Below are positions 1-6,399 of a DNA stretch of 7,765 nucleotides, one piece after another (position 1 is the first letter of the stretch; every line of letters starts with the position of its first letter). The notes beneath the pieces were generated by a model that had not been told where the DNA came from, made no database searches, and saw only the letters and a list, made by a program, of their open reading frames with translations. The position numbers were made by a program, and so were the translations under genes. Where the stretch lies: NCBI GenBank assembly GCA_021840785.1, contig JAKBXD010000091.1, forward strand, positions 1 through 7,765, given 5' to 3'. This DNA is from Pseudomonadota bacterium (GTDB lineage: Bacteria > Pseudomonadota > Gammaproteobacteria > Acidithiobacillales > Acidithiobacillaceae).

Positions 1-34
1 CGGGGGCGAAGGGGCGGTCCAGAGTGTCAGTCAT
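1..34 (-). CDS. valS: Probable start of valyl-tRNA synthetase (partial, 5' end only)
   Basis: Only eleven codons are in the window: an ATG at 34 reading MTDTLDRPFAP and running off the left edge. A short leader followed by an F/Y-x-P step is typical of the N-terminus of valyl-tRNA synthetase, which charges tRNA-Val in the cytoplasm. The position supports this: pepA-holC-valS is a well-known gene order in proteobacteria, and this gene starts 11 bases after the stop of the preceding gene on the same strand. The ribosome binding site is weak; only a GAG overlapping the previous stop codon is visible, so translation may be coupled to the upstream gene. The assignment rests mainly on synteny. Sequence to the left of the window would settle it, by showing or not showing the HIGH and KMSKS motifs of a class I synthetase. 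Confidence 0.55.
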   Translation of the reverse strand, partial: MTDTLDRPFAP

Positions 35-45
35 AATAGGGTGTA

Positions 46-627
46 TTACTCAATTTCCGAGGCGTTAATCTGGTCCAGACCTTCGTGCAGGACACGCTGC
101 AGTATTTCCGGAAGCGATTTGCGAATGTCTACAGCCAGGGTTTCACGCAACTTGATGCCCTCCAGCGCAAGGGCTCGCATGATAGTCAGGTTGACCTGCT
201 CTTTCCAGGCGGTTTGCAGATGCTGTGTCACCAGGTTTTCTACCTCATTGATAATGCGTCGTTCAATTTCCTGGAAAAGCAACGACTCGAAATTTTTGAG
301 AAAGTCGAGATCTGCGGGCGGTGTCGGAATCGCTGGCGCGACCGTATCCGTGGCGCGCGCTTGTATTGCTGCCACCTCAGGTATGGGCGTATGTTCTTCA
401 ACATCTTCGTTGACCGTGGGGCTTGGCGCTACCGTTGCGGTAGCCAGCCTGCTCGGGTCTGTCTGTGCGTAGTCAACGCGCGCCGTCGGTGTTTCATCGT
501 CCAGATACCGCCAAAGTTGTGGCGGCAGCCCCTCACGCAAAAGATGGGTGAGCAATAAAGGCGCTTCATCACCGGCATCCAATTGCTCTTCAAGGACGGG
601 TTCTTTACGTCTCGGTATGTTTGCCAT
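46..627 (-). CDS. Protein of unknown function between holC and valS (193 aa)
   Basis: I do not recognise this protein with confidence. I chose the ATG at 627 because TGGAGG lies 7 bases upstream; a longer reading frame exists but would run back into holC. Three parts can be seen. Residues 1-50 are charged (PRRKEPVLEEQL, then an acidic and leucine-rich stretch). Residues 50-108 form a low-complexity linker rich in Pro, Ala, Thr and Val. Residues 108-188 are strongly predicted by eye to be helical and amphipathic, with regularly spaced Leu/Ile/Val and many Glu/Arg/Gln, suggesting a coiled coil or helical bundle. There is no signal peptide or membrane segment, so it is probably cytoplasmic. It starts 14 bases after holC and ends 11 bases before the next gene. 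Layout and position loosely recall the DUF2486-type proteins next to holC in Burkholderia; that link is a guess from memory. Confidence 0.85.
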   Translation of the reverse strand: MANIPRRKEPVLEEQLDAGDEAPLLLTHLLREGLPPQLWRYLDDETPTARVDYAQTDPSRLATATVAPSPTVNEDVEEHTPIPEVAAIQARATDTVAPAIPTPPADLDFLKNFESLLFQEIERRIINEVENLVTQHLQTAWKEQVNLTIMRALALEGIKLRETLAVDIRKSLPEILQRVLHEGLDQINASEIE

Positions 628-641
628 GGGTGTGCCTCCAG

Positions 642-1067
642 TCAGACTTCCAGGGGATGCACCTGCATGGTGAATCCCGCGTTCTTTAATCGTTTGTAGC
701 GTTCTCTGGCAAGGTCGCGAGTCTGCTCGGCGACAGGGATGAAGTCGATAAGCCGCTCGCATGCGGGGACCGGTGTCGGCAATTCGTCCAGTCCGCAGAG
801 CACTAACGCCTTGCTCTGCAGGGGCCAGACGCCGCCATCATGGATGCGTATCGATTCTCCCGCACCCCGGACATGGGGCACAAAGGCGCCAGCCTGGAAG
901 GTCCAGAGAAGATCATCCATGATCTGCCCCGTCTCCCTATCCGGGCACAGGATATCTGCTTCTCCCATGACCTGCCAGACTTTTGCAATCACCCGGCACA
1001 TACCGCGTTGCTGCTCGTGCGGGGTGAGCAGCGTCGGCGGCAACGTATAAAACGAGGCGATGGGCAA
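642..1067 (-). CDS. holC: DNA polymerase III subunit chi
   Basis: Chi is the accessory subunit of the replicative polymerase clamp loader. It pairs with psi (HolD) and contacts the C-terminus of single-strand DNA-binding protein, helping to load the holoenzyme at the fork. The 141 residues match the family's usual length. Family features visible are an N-terminal beta strand (ASFYTLP, 4-10), the FVPH motif at 62-65 followed by a Gly-rich turn, RLIDFIP at 105-111, and the C-terminal helix LARERYKRLKNAGF at 119-132, which closely resembles the E. coli LARERYKAYRVAGF segment. The start is a TTG at 1067: GAGGAG sits 6 bases upstream, just after the pepA stop, and the next Met (residue 23) would remove the first strand. 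The gene follows pepA by 12 bases and is probably co-transcribed with it. A holD gene is not in the window. Confidence 0.93.
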   Translation of the reverse strand: MPIASFYTLPPTLLTPHEQQRGMCRVIAKVWQVMGEADILCPDRETGQIMDDLLWTFQAGAFVPHVRGAGESIRIHDGGVWPLQSKALVLCGLDELPTPVPACERLIDFIPVAEQTRDLARERYKRLKNAGFTMQVHPLEV

Positions 1068-1079
1068 ACGGTGCTCCTC

Positions 1080-2582
1080 TCAGGCCACCTGCCGCGCTCG
1101 TCGCAGCAAATACTCTACCAACAATGGCACCGGACGGCCCGTCGCCCCTTTATTCTCACCGCTCTTCCACGCCACCCCGGCGATATCGAGATGCGCCCAA
1201 TGATAGTTTTCGGTGAAGCGCGAGAGAAAGCAGGCGGCAGTGATGGTTCCTGCGGGTCGACCGCCGACATTGGAGAGGTCCGCAAAAGGGCTCTTCAACT
1301 GCTCCTGGTATTCATCGAAAAGTGGTAGCTCCCAGGCTCTATCCATACTTTCTTTGCCGGCAGCGATTAGCGCATGGACGAGTCCTTCGTGATTGCCGAG
1401 CACGGCCGCGGTTTGATGCCCCAGAGCGATGATGCAGGCACCGGTAAGGGTGGCCATGTCGATCACCACGTCCGGTTTGAAACGCTCAACATAGGTTAAG
1501 GCATCGGCGAGGATCAGCCGTCCCTCGGCATCGGTGTTGATAATTTCCACGCTCAGGCCTTTCATGCTCTTATGGATGTCACCGGGCTTGGTCGCCTGTC
1601 CGTCGGGCAGATTCTCCGAAGCGGGTACCACGGTAATGACGTTCAGCGGGAGTTTGAGTTCCGCCGCCGCCTGAATAGCCGCCAGGGCTGAGGCTCCGCC
1701 GCACATGTCATATTTCATCTCATCCATTTTATCGGCGGGCTTCAGGGAGATGCCGCCCGCGTCAAAGGTGAGACCCTTGCCGACCAGGACGATAGGCGCC
1801 TGATCCTTGGCGCCGCCGTAATATTCAAGAATGATCAGCCGGGGGGGCTGCCGGGATCCGTGGGCGACGCCGAGGAGCAAATGCATTCCCAGATCTTCCA
1901 TGGCGTCCGGACCGAGGATGGTGCTTTTGATGCCCAGGCTCTGGGCCATGGCCTCCGCTTGCTCGGCGAGCCAGGCAGGGGTACAAACATTTCCCGGCTC
2001 GTTGGCTAGATCCTTGGCCCACGCGACGGCCCGTGCCGTCGCGTGGGCTTGCGCCGCGGCGCTTTGAACTTCCGCCAGTTCGGTAACGTTGTCTTCGGGA
2101 ACGATGAGTTGCAGGGTGTCAAAGGCTCGTTGTGGCTTGTCTGCGGGCTTTTTATGCTGGTCAAAGTGGTAATCGGCCTCGGCCATCGCCTGCACCAGAA
2201 TTTTAGCGAGTGTCGATGCGGAGCGATGGACCACAGGGGTATCCAGCAGATGTAAGCTGACGCGGCTGATGCGGGCAGTTTGCAAAGCGCTTGCGGCAGC
2301 GAGTGCGGCTTTGCGAAATTGACTATCCTTGATTTTGCCGTGGGTACCGAGGCCGAGGACAAGCACCCGTGCAGTGGCAATTTTCGGAACCTGATAGAGC
2401 ATCTGTGTTTCGCCACAGGCCCCGCTGAAATCGCCGGTATCGAGGAGGGCCTGGAGGGCGCCGCCACTGGTCAGATCAATCAGCATGGCAGCGGGGTTCA
2501 GTATGCCGCCTTCATACACCCCGACGACCACACAATCGTTGTTGTCGGTGACTGGGTTCCGGCACTGTACGGCTATCTCCAC
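1080..2582 (-). CDS. pepA: Leucyl aminopeptidase (M17 family cytosol aminopeptidase)
   Basis: This is a cytoplasmic two-metal (Zn/Mn) exopeptidase that removes N-terminal residues, preferably Leu, from peptides; the family forms hexamers. The 500-residue length is normal. Residues 1-165 are the variable N-terminal domain and about 185-500 the catalytic domain. All expected metal and catalytic residues are present, offset by one from E. coli PepA: K269 and D274 (VGKGLTFDAGG), K281, D292, and D351, E353 and R355 within the family signature NTDAEGRL at 349-356. It should therefore be active. The start is GTG at 2582, with AGGAG 7 bases upstream. It is the first gene of the minus-strand operon and diverges from lptF, as in E. 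coli. In E. coli PepA also binds DNA (Xer recombination, carAB control); nothing here shows whether this protein does. Confidence 0.97.
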   Translation of the reverse strand: MEIAVQCRNPVTDNNDCVVVGVYEGGILNPAAMLIDLTSGGALQALLDTGDFSGACGETQMLYQVPKIATARVLVLGLGTHGKIKDSQFRKAALAAASALQTARISRVSLHLLDTPVVHRSASTLAKILVQAMAEADYHFDQHKKPADKPQRAFDTLQLIVPEDNVTELAEVQSAAAQAHATARAVAWAKDLANEPGNVCTPAWLAEQAEAMAQSLGIKSTILGPDAMEDLGMHLLLGVAHGSRQPPRLIILEYYGGAKDQAPIVLVGKGLTFDAGGISLKPADKMDEMKYDMCGGASALAAIQAAAELKLPLNVITVVPASENLPDGQATKPGDIHKSMKGLSVEIINTDAEGRLILADALTYVERFKPDVVIDMATLTGACIIALGHQTAAVLGNHEGLVHALIAAGKESMDRAWELPLFDEYQEQLKSPFADLSNVGGRPAGTITAACFLSRFTENYHWAHLDIAGVAWKSGENKGATGRPVPLLVEYLLRRARQVA

Positions 2583-2698
2583 GGCGGTTCTCCTGATAAT
2601 CTGTAGGCGAGGAATTCAAGATGACGTTAAGAGATGGAAAATAAGCCCCAATGGCACCGGGAATCAAGTCTTGCGAGTAATCCTCAGGGATTGTCCGC
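2583..2698. promoter_or_regulatory. Divergent intergenic region between pepA and lptF
   Basis: This 116-base region separates the start codons of two divergent genes and must hold at least the promoter of pepA and probably that of lptF. It is more AT-rich than the flanking genes. On the pepA side an AGGAG lies 7 bases before the GTG. On the lptF side AGGGA at 2686-2690 lies 8 bases before the TTG. I found no convincing sigma-70 promoter pointing towards lptF and no clear operator palindrome beyond an isolated GAATTC. That both promoters lie here is inference from gene direction. Confidence 0.6.
2638..2667 (-). promoter_or_regulatory. Possible sigma-70 promoter for pepA-holC operon
   Basis: On the minus strand, TTGATT (2667-2662) is followed after 18 bases by TATTTT (2643-2638). 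Each box matches four of six consensus bases. Transcription would begin near 2631, leaving a leader of roughly 50 bases with the AGGAG site before the GTG start. The match is modest and such pairs occur by chance, so this is only the best candidate in the region. Confidence 0.3.
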
Positions 2699-3820
2699 TT
2701 GACGCGCATCCATATGCAGCTCGTGCGGAATATCACGACCTCTTTTCTGCTGACCTGCCTGGTGGTGCTTGCCATCCTGGCTATCGGCCAGGTGACCCAG
2801 TTGTTGAAGCAAGTCGCTTCTGGCCAGTTGCCGTTATCGATTGTGCTGCAATTACTGGGGTTGGCGGTGCCTACGCTGTTGGTCATGGTATTGCCGCTGG
2901 CCTTTTTCTTCGCGGTTTATCTGGTGTTCAGCAACCTCTATCGTTCCAATGAGATGGTGGCCATTCGCAGTACCGGCACCGGATTGTCGGGACTGTTGCC
3001 GCCTGTTGCGGTAGTGGCGGCAGGCGTCTTTTGCCTGGAACTGATGTTGTCTCTTTCCTGGGCACCCGGTGCGCAGCGTCAGTTACAATCCGACTCCGCG
3101 CGCCTGGCCAATGCCGCGGCCGAGGCCATGCTGCAGCCTGGCAGTTTCACGAATTTACCCGGCGACCGGGTTATTTATGTGGGGCAAGCCGTGGGTAAAA
3201 ACAGCCACCGCTTCCGTGAGATATTTTTGTCTATTGTCCAGGGTAATCAACTGGACCTGGCGACGGCGGCTTATGGGGAGATCAAACCCGGTCGGGATGG
3301 CGTTCTGACCCTGGTGCTGGTGGATGGCCAACGCTATCTGGGACGGCCGGGGCAAAACGGATTCAAGGTTCTTTCCTTCGCGCACTATCGGGTGTTGCTG
3401 GGCAGCCCGGTCACGAGTGCCGCCCAGCCGGGTGGTGTCAGCTGGGGGAGCGCGTCTCTCTCTCAGCTTGGACGTCACCTGCGGGGTCCCGAGATGCGCT
3501 TCGCGGTAACCGAGTTGGAGTGGCGCCTGCTCTGGCCGCTGGCGCTGCCGCTATTGGCTTTGCTGGCTATCCCGCTGGCCTATAGCGAGCCACGTGGCGG
3601 TGGGCGGGCGGCGGGCATGCTGGTAGGCATACTGTTTTTGTTGGCCATCAATAACATCGTGATTTATCTCAAAGAGCACATGATGAGTGGCGAGATGCCA
3701 ATTTTCCCCGGATTATTTTGGGTGCCCCTGCTGATTTTGGTGGTGGCCATGTACACCTTTCTCAGACGCAGTCGCGATCTGCCGATTTTACCCGCCTGGC
3801 CGGGGGCGCGCGCGTCATGA
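2699..3820 (+). CDS. lptF: LPS export ABC transporter permease LptF
   Basis: LptF pairs with LptG and the ATPase LptB in the inner membrane to extract lipopolysaccharide and push it onto the LptC-LptA bridge to the outer membrane. The 373 residues show the family layout: membrane helices at about 13-30, 52-78 and 101-120, a periplasmic beta-jellyroll domain at about 125-265, then helices at about 278-294, 304-323 and 338-355. The motif SEPRGGGRA (296-304) corresponds to the conserved NPR-type cytoplasmic loop. The start is a TTG at 2699 with AGGGA 8 bases upstream. It gives an N-terminus aligning with E. coli LptF (LVRN against LVRE, one residue longer), whereas the ATG at 2714 has no ribosome binding site. 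lptG overlaps its stop by 4 bases. Basic residues known from E. coli helix 1 (K30, R33) are Gln here (Q31, Q34). Confidence 0.95.
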   Translation: MTRIHMQLVRNITTSFLLTCLVVLAILAIGQVTQLLKQVASGQLPLSIVLQLLGLAVPTLLVMVLPLAFFFAVYLVFSNLYRSNEMVAIRSTGTGLSGLLPPVAVVAAGVFCLELMLSLSWAPGAQRQLQSDSARLANAAAEAMLQPGSFTNLPGDRVIYVGQAVGKNSHRFREIFLSIVQGNQLDLATAAYGEIKPGRDGVLTLVLVDGQRYLGRPGQNGFKVLSFAHYRVLLGSPVTSAAQPGGVSWGSASLSQLGRHLRGPEMRFAVTELEWRLLWPLALPLLALLAIPLAYSEPRGGGRAAGMLVGILFLLAINNIVIYLKEHMMSGEMPIFPGLFWVPLLILVVAMYTFLRRSRDLPILPAWPGARAS

Positions 3821-4890
3821 AGCGTGCCGACCGGTTGCTGTTTCGTGGCATGCTGCTGTATAGCAGCCTCGTGCTGATTATGCTTCTGGCGCTGGTTTAC
3901 ATCGCTCAACTGGTTGCCAAATCCTCTGGACCGGGGCACGGAGTCTGGTCTATGACGCGGCTGCTTTCCTACACCGCTTTGCAGTTGCCAGACGTGGCTT
4001 ATGATTTGATTCCCCTGGCGTTACTGCTCGGTGCGCTGGTCTGGATGAGTATCCTGAGCGGACATTCCGAGGTGATCGCCTTACGCATGTTGGGGTGGTC
4101 GGTCTGGCGTCTGGAGCAGCCGCTGTTACTGGTCGGAGTGTTGGGTGCTGGCCTTATGTTCGCTCTGGGGGAATGGGTAATACCAGTCACCTCACCGGCT
4201 GCCGAGGCCATGTGGGCCAATGCCGATGAGCCAGGTGCGGGATTCCACAATATGGGGACGCAGGGGCTCTGGTTGCGCTATGGTGCACAGATCATCCAGA
4301 TTGGTGCCGTGGGTGATGGCGGGAAGATTTTGCAGAATCTGCATATCGCCTGGGTACACCAGGGCATGGTGGGGGTGGATGCCATGACAACGGCCAGCGC
4401 GGCGGTATTCAAAGCGGGGCACTGGAGCTTGCGCAATGTCCAGATTTTCGCCATTACGCCTGATCAGATACGGGTGACCCGCGTTGCGGAGATGCCCTGG
4501 TCAGTACCACTTCTTCCGGACACCTTGCGTAGCTTTGCGCATCCGACGCGAACCATGACGTTGCTGACCCTGTGGCAAAGTTATCGGGATTTGCAGAGCG
4601 GCGCGCTGAATATGAACCGCGTTGCCCTCGCCTTCTGGCGCAGGGTGAGTTATCCATGGGTGGGCCTGGTGATGATTTTGTTGGCGGTACCTTTTGTGAC
4701 ACGTAATCCGCGTGGCGGCGGGCTGGCCGCGCGGATTATGGCGGGGCTGGTGTTGGGGCTGGGATTTCATTTCCTTACGGAGATGTCGGGATATATCAGT
4801 GTCTCAGGCGGAATACCCCCTTTAGCCGCTACTGTCTTACCTATCGTGTTCTTTGCGGTGGTCGCCGGGCTTTTGCATCGTTTCACTTGA
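3817..4890 (+). CDS. lptG: LPS export ABC transporter permease LptG
   Basis: This is the second permease subunit of the LptB2FG lipopolysaccharide exporter. At 357 residues it is close to the E. coli length of 360. Membrane helices lie at about 13-32, 57-80, 102-120, 278-294, 303-322 and 336-354, with the periplasmic jellyroll domain at about 125-275 between helices 3 and 4. Family landmarks are LLGAL (70-74), the SEVIALRMLGWS coupling-helix region (84-95), GEWV (118-121), QGLW (149-152) and RNPRGGG (296-302). The ATG at 3817 overlaps the lptF stop as ATGA, the usual sign of translational coupling. An upstream in-frame Met exists but lies inside lptF. Several basic residues that contact LPS phosphate in E. 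coli LptG are replaced (K34 by Q31, K40/K41 by S37/G38, R133 by E130, R136 by W133). The 3' end overlaps the convergent neighbour by 8 bases. Confidence 0.96.
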   Translation: MKRADRLLFRGMLLYSSLVLIMLLALVYIAQLVAKSSGPGHGVWSMTRLLSYTALQLPDVAYDLIPLALLLGALVWMSILSGHSEVIALRMLGWSVWRLEQPLLLVGVLGAGLMFALGEWVIPVTSPAAEAMWANADEPGAGFHNMGTQGLWLRYGAQIIQIGAVGDGGKILQNLHIAWVHQGMVGVDAMTTASAAVFKAGHWSLRNVQIFAITPDQIRVTRVAEMPWSVPLLPDTLRSFAHPTRTMTLLTLWQSYRDLQSGALNMNRVALAFWRRVSYPWVGLVMILLAVPFVTRNPRGGGLAARIMAGLVLGLGFHFLTEMSGYISVSGGIPPLAATVLPIVFFAVVAGLLHRFT

Positions 4891-5227
4891 ATGCGGCGTT
4901 GCGCTGGCGAATCAGTTCCTGATCAAATGCATTGTCGAGTTCCTGTGAGAGTTTGAGCACTTTGCGGAAGAGGAGCGGATCCGCGTCATCCGCTTGGGTA
5001 CGCAGACGTAAGCGGGCAAGACCATCAAAACTGTGGGCGCGATCCACCGGGTCGTTGGCCGATTGGCACTGGTTGCCCTGATAGAGGGCGTTGAGCACTT
5101 CAGCGGTCAGCGCGTCGTCGAGTTTGTCTTCCTGTGCCGCACGGAGTGCGGCTTCCGGGGTCATATCTTCGAGGAAGGGATATCCCAGATGCTGATTGAG
5201 AAATTGTACAAGTTCTTGATAGGTCAT
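4883..5227 (-). CDS. Protein of unknown function (114 aa), last gene of the cyaY-EVE-GST cluster
   Basis: I do not recognise this protein. The ATG at 5227 is preceded by CGGAG at 6 bases, a fair ribosome binding site, and starts 14 bases after the GST-like gene. The protein is small, soluble and apparently all-helical. It contains helix-like segments at about 3-13, 23-52 (Ala, Leu and acidic residues) and 84-112, linked by a region around 53-83 that contains the single cysteine (C54) and a small basic patch (ARLRLR, 71-76). Overall it is acidic in its first half. No signal peptide, membrane helix or known catalytic motif is visible. Its start, stop and spacing look like a genuine gene at the end of a co-transcribed group. 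It ends inside the final codons of lptG on the opposite strand, leaving no room for an intrinsic terminator between them. Confidence 0.82.
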   Translation of the reverse strand: MTYQELVQFLNQHLGYPFLEDMTPEAALRAAQEDKLDDALTAEVLNALYQGNQCQSANDPVDRAHSFDGLARLRLRTQADDADPLLFRKVLKLSQELDNAFDQELIRQRNAAFK

Positions 5228-5241
5228 GGTGGACTCCGGGC

Positions 5242-5934
5242 TTAGAGAGAGTGGGGCATGCCGTCGTTGAGGGAGACACCACACGCTTCGGCGACACGTT
5301 GAAAATAATATTGCAAATCGATGGGTATGGTCACGCCGTCGAGTAGGCGCAACAGGTGAAAGTCGGCCGTTAGGACGATGTCGATCAGCGACAGGGTGCC
5401 GGTGTAATAGCGCTGTTTGGCGAGCACTTTGCCGAGTTCACGTAGACGTCCGCGGTTTTCCAGTTGCTGATAGGCGCCATAGCGATCGTTGGCGAGGGAT
5501 TCCATGGACTGCTGAAAACGGCGTTCGCATTCCTGCCGGTAAAACGCCGTATCTTCGGGATCGCTGCGGATTTCTTCATAGGCGGGCAGGACCGAGGCAA
5601 TAAGACGGTCACCGAGCGCGGTCAGCCCCGCACGCCACCGCACAAAAGCCTCCCATTCGGATGCTGGAATGCTGGTGTGCAGCGTCGGGGTGTTCGGATA
5701 GCGTGCATCCAGGGCGGCCAGTTCAGCGAGTTTCCCCTGCTGGGCCTGACCATCTGCATGAACCAGCACCGGCAGATCGGCAAAACCCAGATCAAAAGCG
5801 GTTTCCTGATCGCGCAGGGCGCAGGGATGATCGTTCCAGTGCAGGCCTTTGGCGCCAAGGGCCATGCGCAGCATCTGACCCTCCACGGAGGACCAGCGGT
5901 GGTAGAGCGTCGGTCCGGTCGTGTTTTCAGGCAC
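5242..5934 (-). CDS. Glutathione S-transferase-fold protein, probably atypical
   Basis: The protein has a thioredoxin-like N-terminal half and a helical C-terminal half, as in cytosolic GSTs. Seen in order are beta strand 1 with the active-site turn (TLYHRWSSVEG, 9-19), helix 1 (MLRMALGAKGL), the cis-proline strand LPVLV at 54-58 (P55), a helix ending in LDARYP (75-80), and the C-terminal S-LI-D capping box (S182 and D185) before helix 6. Where GSTs carry the Glu-Ser pair that holds the gamma-glutamyl group of glutathione, this protein reads G67-K68, so ordinary GST activity is doubtful; a binding or regulatory role, as in SspA, is possible. The start is uncertain. GTG at 5934 gives 230 residues with a normal N-terminus and begins 8 bases after the EVE gene stop, but has no good ribosome binding site. 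GTG at 5955 or 5973 would overlap that gene. Confidence 0.82.
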   Translation of the reverse strand: MPENTTGPTLYHRWSSVEGQMLRMALGAKGLHWNDHPCALRDQETAFDLGFADLPVLVHADGQAQQGKLAELAALDARYPNTPTLHTSIPASEWEAFVRWRAGLTALGDRLIASVLPAYEEIRSDPEDTAFYRQECERRFQQSMESLANDRYGAYQQLENRGRLRELGKVLAKQRYYTGTLSLIDIVLTADFHLLRLLDGVTIPIDLQYYFQRVAEACGVSLNDGMPHSL

Positions 5935-5942
5935 GCGTCGGT

Positions 5943-6395
5943 TTATCCGGCCCACTGCAGGACGTGATGCCACTGGTCGACCGTGATCGGCAAGATAGAC
6001 AGGCGATTACCTTTGCGGATGAGTGGGCTGTCTGAAAACTCCGGCATGGTACGCAGGCGGTCCAGCGTAACGTGATGCGCAAAAGTCTGGCGGTAAGCCA
6101 CATCTACCAGGTCCCAGCGCGGTTGGTGGGGGCTGGACGCCGGGTCGTAATGGTTGCTCTGCGGATCGAACTGGGTGGGGTCAGGATGCGCGGTGCTGAC
6201 CACTTCAGCGGTTCCGACGATGCCGGGGACGGGCACGCGCGAGTGATAAATGAAGACTCCGTCACCTATCTGCATGCTGCGCAGGAAATTACGGGCCTGA
6301 TAATTGCGGATGCCGTCCCAGGGTTCTTGCCCGCGCTGCTGTAGGTCCTGCAAGGAGAAGGCGTCCGGTTCGGTCTTCATTAACCAGTAGGCCAT
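5943..6395 (-). CDS. EVE domain-containing protein (Thy28-like)
   Basis: EVE domains share the fold of YTH and PUA-like domains and are thought to bind modified bases in DNA or RNA; the eukaryotic relative is thymocyte nuclear protein 1. The 150 residues are a single EVE domain with nearly all family blocks: YWLMKTEPDAFSLQDL (3-18), WDGIRNYQARNFLR (26-39), GDGVFIYHS (44-52), PGIVGTAEVV (57-66), the DP-x-FDP-x-S-x-YDP-x-S region (72-88), PRW-x-x-VDV (92-99) and RLSILPIT (131-138). The conserved aromatic residues that form the base-binding pocket (W4, W26, Y32, Y50, W94) appear intact. The ATG at 6395 lies 4 bases after the cyaY stop, with only a weak GGAT upstream, suggesting coupled translation. 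The physiological ligand in bacteria is not known, and its place beside frataxin gives no clear hint. Confidence 0.94.
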   Translation of the reverse strand: MAYWLMKTEPDAFSLQDLQQRGQEPWDGIRNYQARNFLRSMQIGDGVFIYHSRVPVPGIVGTAEVVSTAHPDPTQFDPQSNHYDPASSPHQPRWDLVDVAYRQTFAHHVTLDRLRTMPEFSDSPLIRKGNRLSILPITVDQWHHVLQWAG

Positions 6396-6399
6396 GCTG

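Noticed and set aside
85..558. Plus-strand open frames opposite the 193-aa gene
   Set aside because: The minus-strand frame has a good ribosome binding site and operon spacing; the plus-strand frames have low-complexity Ser/Arg/Cys-rich translations and no protein features.
840..1328. Plus-strand open frame opposite holC and pepA
   Set aside because: It lies antisense to two well-supported genes with conserved motifs, shows no recognisable domain, and is what GC-rich codon bias produces by chance.
2485..2952. Plus-strand frame crossing the pepA-lptF divergent region
   Set aside because: It runs antisense to the pepA start and out of frame with lptF, which is clearly coding.
3718..3816. Longer lptG starting inside lptF
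   Set aside because: The added residues are the out-of-frame lptF tail; the ATG at 3817 with a 4-base ATGA overlap gives the normal LptG length.
2714..3820. ATG at 2714 as the lptF start
   Set aside because: No ribosome binding site precedes it. The TTG at 2699 has AGGGA at 8 bases and gives an N-terminus matching the E. coli length.
5464..5967. Plus-strand frame opposite the GST-like gene
   Set aside because: The opposite strand encodes a recognisable GST fold; this frame shows no domain and is a shadow.
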